Below are positions 60,651 to 64,000 of a stretch of DNA of 64,000 nucleotides, piece after piece (the stretch's first letter is position 1; each line of letters begins with the position of its first letter). The DNA comes from Ectopseudomonas chengduensis (GTDB lineage: Bacteria; Pseudomonadota; Gammaproteobacteria; Pseudomonadales; Pseudomonadaceae). Where the stretch lies: positions 1 to 64,000 of the forward strand of contig NZ_FMZQ01000012.1 in the NCBI RefSeq assembly GCF_900102635.1. The letters are read 5' to 3'. A model generated the notes under the pieces. The model made no database searches. It had not been told where the DNA came from and worked only from the letters and a program-made list of their open reading frames with translations. The position numbers and the translations under genes are program-made.

Positions 60651-61997
60651 ATGAACATGCCGCAGACCGCAACCCCGTCCCTGGCCAGCCAGCTCAAGCT
60701 GGATGCGCACTGGATGCCGTTCTCCGCCAACCGCAACTTCCAGCGCGACCCGCGTCTGATCGTCGGTGCCGAAGGCAGCTGGTTGGTCGATGATCAGGGC
60801 CGCAAGATCTACGACAGCCTGTCCGGCCTGTGGACCTGCGGCGCCGGTCACTCGCGCAAGGAAATCCAGGAAGCCGTGGCCAAGCAGCTCGGCACCCTCG
60901 ACTATTCGCCGGGCTTCCAGTACGGCCATTCGCTGTCGTTCAAGCTGGCCGAGCAGGTCGCCGATCTGATGCCGGGTGAGCTCAGCCATGTGTTCTTCAC
61001 CAGCTCCGGCTCCGAGTGCGCCGACACCGCGGTGAAGATGGCCAAGGCCTACTGGCGCCTGAAAGGCCAGGCGTCCAAGACTCGCTTCATCGGCCGTGCC
61101 CGTGGCTACCACGGCGTCAACATCGCCGGCACTGCCCTTGGCGGTATCGGCGGCAACCGCAAGATGTATGGCCAACTGATGGACGCCGACCACCTGCCGC
61201 ACACCCTGCAACCGGGCATGGCCTTCACCAAGGGCATGGCCGAGACCGGCGGCGTGGAACTGGCCAACGAACTGCTCAAGCTGATCGAACTGCACGATGC
61301 CTCCAACATCGCTGCGGTGATCGTCGAGCCGATGTCCGGCTCGGCCGGTGCCATCGTGCCGCCGGTGGGCTACCTGCAGCGCCTGCGCGAGATCTGTACG
61401 CAGCACAACATCCTGCTGATTTTCGACGAAGTGATCACCGGCTTTGGCCGCATGGGCAAGTGGAGCGGCGCGGAGTTCTTCGGCGTCACCCCGGACCTGA
61501 TGAACGTCGCCAAGCAGATCACCAACGGCGCCATCCCGCTGGGTGCGGTGATCGCCAGCAGTGAGATCTACAACACCTTCATGCAGCAGCCGTCGCCGGA
61601 GCACATGATCGAGTTCACCCATGGCTACACTTACTCGGCGCACCCGGTGGCCTGTGCCGCCGGTCTGGCGACGCTGGAGCTGCTCAAGCGCGAGAACCTG
61701 ATCCAGCAGTCCGCCGAGCTGGCGCCGAAGTTCGAGGCCGCGCTGCATGGCCTGAAGGGCACCAAGCACATCGTCGATATCCGCAACTGTGGCCTGGCTG
61801 GCGCCCTGCAGATCGCCCCGCGTGATGGCGACGCGGTGATCCGTCCGTTCGAGGCCGGCATGGCCCTGTGGAAGGCCGGCTTCTACGTGCGCTTCGGTGG
61901 CGACACCCTGCAGTTCGGCCCAACCTTCAACGCCAAGATGGAAGACCTCGACCGCGTCTTCAACGCCGTCGGCGACGTGCTGAACAAGCTGGATTAA
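60651..61997 (+). CDS. bauA: beta-alanine-pyruvate (omega-amino acid) transaminase
   Basis: A 448-residue class III aminotransferase. LDAHWMPFSANRNFQ at the N-terminus and DSLSGLWTCGAGHSRKEIQEAV are shared with P. aeruginosa BauA; IFDEVITGFGRMGKWSG carries the cofactor Asp, and the PLP-lysine is in LMNVAKQITNGAIPLG near residue 288. It transfers the amino group of beta-alanine to pyruvate, giving malonate semialdehyde and alanine. It lies 107 bases upstream of mmsA, separated by a REP. Confidence 0.93.
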   Translation: MNMPQTATPSLASQLKLDAHWMPFSANRNFQRDPRLIVGAEGSWLVDDQGRKIYDSLSGLWTCGAGHSRKEIQEAVAKQLGTLDYSPGFQYGHSLSFKLAEQVADLMPGELSHVFFTSSGSECADTAVKMAKAYWRLKGQASKTRFIGRARGYHGVNIAGTALGGIGGNRKMYGQLMDADHLPHTLQPGMAFTKGMAETGGVELANELLKLIELHDASNIAAVIVEPMSGSAGAIVPPVGYLQRLREICTQHNILLIFDEVITGFGRMGKWSGAEFFGVTPDLMNVAKQITNGAIPLGAVIASSEIYNTFMQQPSPEHMIEFTHGYTYSAHPVACAAGLATLELLKRENLIQQSAELAPKFEAALHGLKGTKHIVDIRNCGLAGALQIAPRDGDAVIRPFEAGMALWKAGFYVRFGGDTLQFGPTFNAKMEDLDRVFNAVGDVLNKLD

Positions 61998-62017
61998 GAG
62001 CGAGCGCACCCATTTCT

Positions 62018-62074
62018 GTAGGAGCCCGCTTGCGGGCGATGTTGTAAAACGGATCGCCGGCAAGCCGGCTCCTA
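62018..62074. repeat. REP hairpin, type GTAGGAGCCCGCTTGCGGGCGAT
   Basis: GTAGGAGCCCGCTTGCGGGCGAT and ATCGCCGGCAAGCCGGCTCCTAC are inverted between bauA and mmsA. Family of 44890-44954. Confidence 0.85.
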
Positions 62075-62104
62075 CCCACAATAATTACGTCTAGGAGCTT
62101 CCCC

Positions 62105-63601
62105 ATGAGCCATATCCCTCACCTGATCAACGGCGAGCGCGTTGCCGGCAACGGTCGCAGTGCCCCGGTATACAACCCGTCCACCGGCGACTCCACCAGC
62201 GCCATCGGCCTGGCTGATCGCGCCACCATGCAACTGGCCATCGACGCCGCCAAGGCCGCCTTCCCGGCCTGGCGCAACACCCCGCCGGCCAAGCGCGCGC
62301 AGATCATGTTCCGCTTCAAGCAACTGCTGGAGCAGAACGAGAACGAAATCGCCGCGCTGATCAGCGCTGAGCATGGCAAGACCATTGAGGACGCCGTCGG
62401 TGAACTCAAGCGCGGTATCGAGAACGTCGAGTTCGCCTGCGCCGCCCCGGAAATTCTCAAGGGCGAATACAGCCGCAACGTCGGCCCGAACATCGACGCC
62501 TGGACCGACCTGCAACCCATTGGTGTCGTGGCAGGCATTACCCCGTTCAACTTCCCGGCCATGGTGCCGCTGTGGATGTACCCGCTGGCCATCGTCTGCG
62601 GCAACTGCTTCATCCTCAAACCGTCCGAGCGCGACCCCAGCTCCACCCTGTTCATCGCCGAGCTGCTGAACCAGGCCGGCCTGCCCAAGGGCGTGCTGAA
62701 CGTGGTCAACGGTGACAAGGACGCGGTCGACGCGCTGATCGAAGCGCCCGAGGTCAAGGCCCTGAGCTTCGTCGGCTCGACCCCCATCGCCGAATACATC
62801 TACAGCGAAGGCACCAAGCGCGGCAAACGCGTGCAGGCCCTGGGCGGCGCCAAGAACCACGCCGTGCTGATGCCCGATGCCGACCTGGACAACGCTGTCA
62901 GCGCTCTGATGGGTGCGGCCTACGGCTCCTGCGGCGAGCGTTGCATGGCCATCTCCGTGGCCGTGTGCGTGGGCGACCAGATCGCTGACGCGCTGGTGGA
63001 TAAGATCGTCCCGCAGATCCAGGCGCTGAAAATCGGTGCCGGCACCTCCTGCGGGCTGGACATGGGCCCGCTGGTCACCGCTGCTGCGCGTGACAAGGTC
63101 AAGGGCTACATCGACGCCGGGGTCGAGCAGGGCGCCAAGCTGGTGGTCGATGGTCGTGGTCTGGTGGTGCCGGGTAACGAGAACGGCTTCTTCGTCGGCG
63201 GCACCCTGTTCGATAAGGTGACCCCGGACATGACCATCTACACCGACGAAATCTTCGGCCCGGTGCTGTGCATTGTTCGCGTCGGCAGTCTGGAAGAGGC
63301 CATGCAACTGATCAACGATCACGAGTACGGCAACGGTACCTGCATCTTCACCCGTGACGGTGAAGCGGCGCGCCTGTTCTGCGACGAGATCGAAGTGGGC
63401 ATGGTCGGCGTCAACGTGCCGCTGCCGGTACCGGTGGCCTACCACAGCTTCGGCGGCTGGAAGCGCTCGCTGTTCGGTGACCTGCACGCCTACGGCCCGG
63501 ATGGCGTGCGCTTCTACACCCGCAAGAAGGCCATCACCCAGCGCTGGCCGGCACGCAAGAGCCACGAAGCGGCGCAGTTCGCCTTCCCCAGCAATGGCTG
63601 A
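62105..63601 (+). CDS. mmsA: CoA-acylating (methyl)malonate-semialdehyde dehydrogenase
   Basis: A 498-residue aldehyde dehydrogenase. Marks: LINGERVAGNGRSAPVYNP, GITPFNFPAMVPLWMYP, ILKPSERDPSS, SFVGSTPIAEYIY, and the catalytic cysteine in GSCGERCMAIS near residue 285. The CoA-acylating MmsA/BauC type uses NAD+ and CoA to convert malonate semialdehyde to acetyl-CoA plus CO2, so it completes the bauA reaction. RBS TAGGAG lies nine bases before the ATG. Followed by a terminator at 63622. Confidence 0.93.
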   Translation: MSHIPHLINGERVAGNGRSAPVYNPSTGDSTSAIGLADRATMQLAIDAAKAAFPAWRNTPPAKRAQIMFRFKQLLEQNENEIAALISAEHGKTIEDAVGELKRGIENVEFACAAPEILKGEYSRNVGPNIDAWTDLQPIGVVAGITPFNFPAMVPLWMYPLAIVCGNCFILKPSERDPSSTLFIAELLNQAGLPKGVLNVVNGDKDAVDALIEAPEVKALSFVGSTPIAEYIYSEGTKRGKRVQALGGAKNHAVLMPDADLDNAVSALMGAAYGSCGERCMAISVAVCVGDQIADALVDKIVPQIQALKIGAGTSCGLDMGPLVTAAARDKVKGYIDAGVEQGAKLVVDGRGLVVPGNENGFFVGGTLFDKVTPDMTIYTDEIFGPVLCIVRVGSLEEAMQLINDHEYGNGTCIFTRDGEAARLFCDEIEVGMVGVNVPLPVPVAYHSFGGWKRSLFGDLHAYGPDGVRFYTRKKAITQRWPARKSHEAAQFAFPSNG

Positions 63602-63621
63602 GTGAGCTGCTGCTTTGAATG

Positions 63622-63650
63622 AAAAGGCCGATCACTAGATCGGCCTTTTT
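63622..63650 (+). terminator. Rho-independent terminator after mmsA
   Basis: AAAAGGCCGATC and GATCGGCCTTTTT form a perfect stem with a four-base loop and T run, 20 bases after the mmsA stop. It is symmetric enough to serve the convergent small lipoprotein gene as well. Confidence 0.9.
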
Positions 63651-63703
63651 GTTGTCAGGCGGCGCGTTGCTCGTTGCAAGCAGCGCTCCGCTGGAGACGC
63701 CGT

Positions 63704-63907
63704 TCACTGCGCCTGATCGATGGCCTCCTGCAGGCGCTGAGTGTTCGCCGCATTGGCTTGGTCGATCTGTTGCTTGAGCTGCTCCATCTGCTGCTGAGCC
63801 TGTTTGGCCTGCTCAGCCTGGAGTGTCGCCGTAGCGGCCGTCTCACCGGCGCCGCAGCCGCCAAGGGTGAGTAACAGGGAAAGGGTGCAGCAATGGCGCA
63901 GGTACAT
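63704..63907 (-). CDS. small Lpp-like lipoprotein
   Basis: A 67-residue small lipoprotein: signal peptide with lipobox TLGGC (lipid Cys near residue 18), then a Gln/Ala-rich amphipathic helix (AEQAKQAQQQMEQLKQQ, then ANAANTQRLQEAI) with heptads like the Lpp or small periplasmic coiled coils. The function is likely structural. The ATG at 63907 is seven bases after AGGA; an ATG directly before it (63910) is possible. It converges on the mmsA terminator. Confidence 0.75.
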   Translation of the reverse strand: MYLRHCCTLSLLLTLGGCGAGETAATATLQAEQAKQAQQQMEQLKQQIDQANAANTQRLQEAIDQAQ

Positions 63908-64000
63908 CATGGAGTCCTCGGGCAAGCTCGTGCGGTGAGCGATAGATTGGCGCATTTGTGCCGGTTTGTGTGTGCCGGCTGCCGCAAACCGAAAGCGCTG

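Noticed and set aside
45900..62080. Repeated hairpins considered as a CRISPR array
   Set aside because: Units are scattered singly between genes, are palindromic, lack regular spacers and have no cas genes nearby; they are REP elements.
60579..62081. 500-residue minus-strand frame
   Set aside because: Antisense to bauA, with no domain.
1..64000. tRNA, rRNA, integrase, transposase
   Set aside because: I looked for tRNA cloverleaf ends (CCA, TTCGA loops), rRNA-like blocks and transposase or integrase motifs and saw none that I could support.

Overview
The window is a contiguous stretch of a GC-rich gammaproteobacterial chromosome. It is almost certainly Pseudomonas, and gene content and wording of the proteins suggest the P. 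mendocina/oleovorans/stutzeri side of the genus; no ribosomal RNA or other marker is present to fix the species. Reasons: a complete TtgABC/MexAB-OprM type efflux operon with a TtgR-like repressor and a recognisable TtgR operator, an OprC/NosA copper receptor, bauA-mmsA, a purine deaminase cluster ordered as in other pseudomonads, and many REP hairpins of the Pseudomonas type between convergent genes. No tRNA, rRNA, CRISPR array, intact transposase or prophage was seen. All functions are read from sequence motifs and family knowledge; no database search was run.

Layout. 1-1.3 kb: two small unknown minus-strand genes in AT-richer DNA, perhaps the edge of an island. 1.3-12.6 kb: housekeeping and envelope genes (TlpA-like thioredoxin, periplasmic binding proteins, EEP phosphatase, CDGSH iron-sulfur protein, SDR, YbaK-like deacylase, NYN nuclease next to a DEDDh exonuclease, RhlE helicase, PAS plus receiver-CheC pair). 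One binding-protein gene (5280-6023) is cut by an in-frame amber codon. 12.7-25.9 kb: flavoprotein, class V aminotransferase, methyltransferase, histone-deacetylase-like hydrolase, SMP-30-like protein, hemolysin III, then a tightly overlapping GNAT-SagB-TesB-HAD operon; a decayed second copy of the deacetylase 5' end lies just before the GNAT gene. 25.9-26.7 kb: a roughly 690 bp non-coding imperfect palindrome. 26.7-33.6 kb: ttgABC/ttgR efflux system. 33.4-36.1 kb: small ANR-box gene, quinone-oxidoreductase-like enzyme, ABM monooxygenase, LysR regulator.

36.2-45.9 kb is a metal-acquisition locus on the plus strand: two TonB receptors (one siderophore-like, one OprC/NosA copper type), two large PepSY membrane proteins, a PCu(A)C copper chaperone, two small membrane/DUF2946-type proteins, a small periplasmic PepSY protein and a cytochrome b561. 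46-63.6 kb is dominated by nucleobase metabolism: a BMP-family nucleoside ABC transporter (two permeases, double ATPase, binding protein), 8-oxoguanine/guanine-type deaminase, a 2-oxoglutarate-type oxygenase of unknown substrate, adenine deaminase, then a RutR-like regulator, an NCS2 nucleobase transporter, and a bauR-bauA-mmsA module that turns beta-alanine (an end product of pyrimidine breakdown) into acetyl-CoA. The most promising leads are the metal locus, the oxygenase inside the purine cluster, the SagB enzyme without a YcaO partner, and the large palindromic element.
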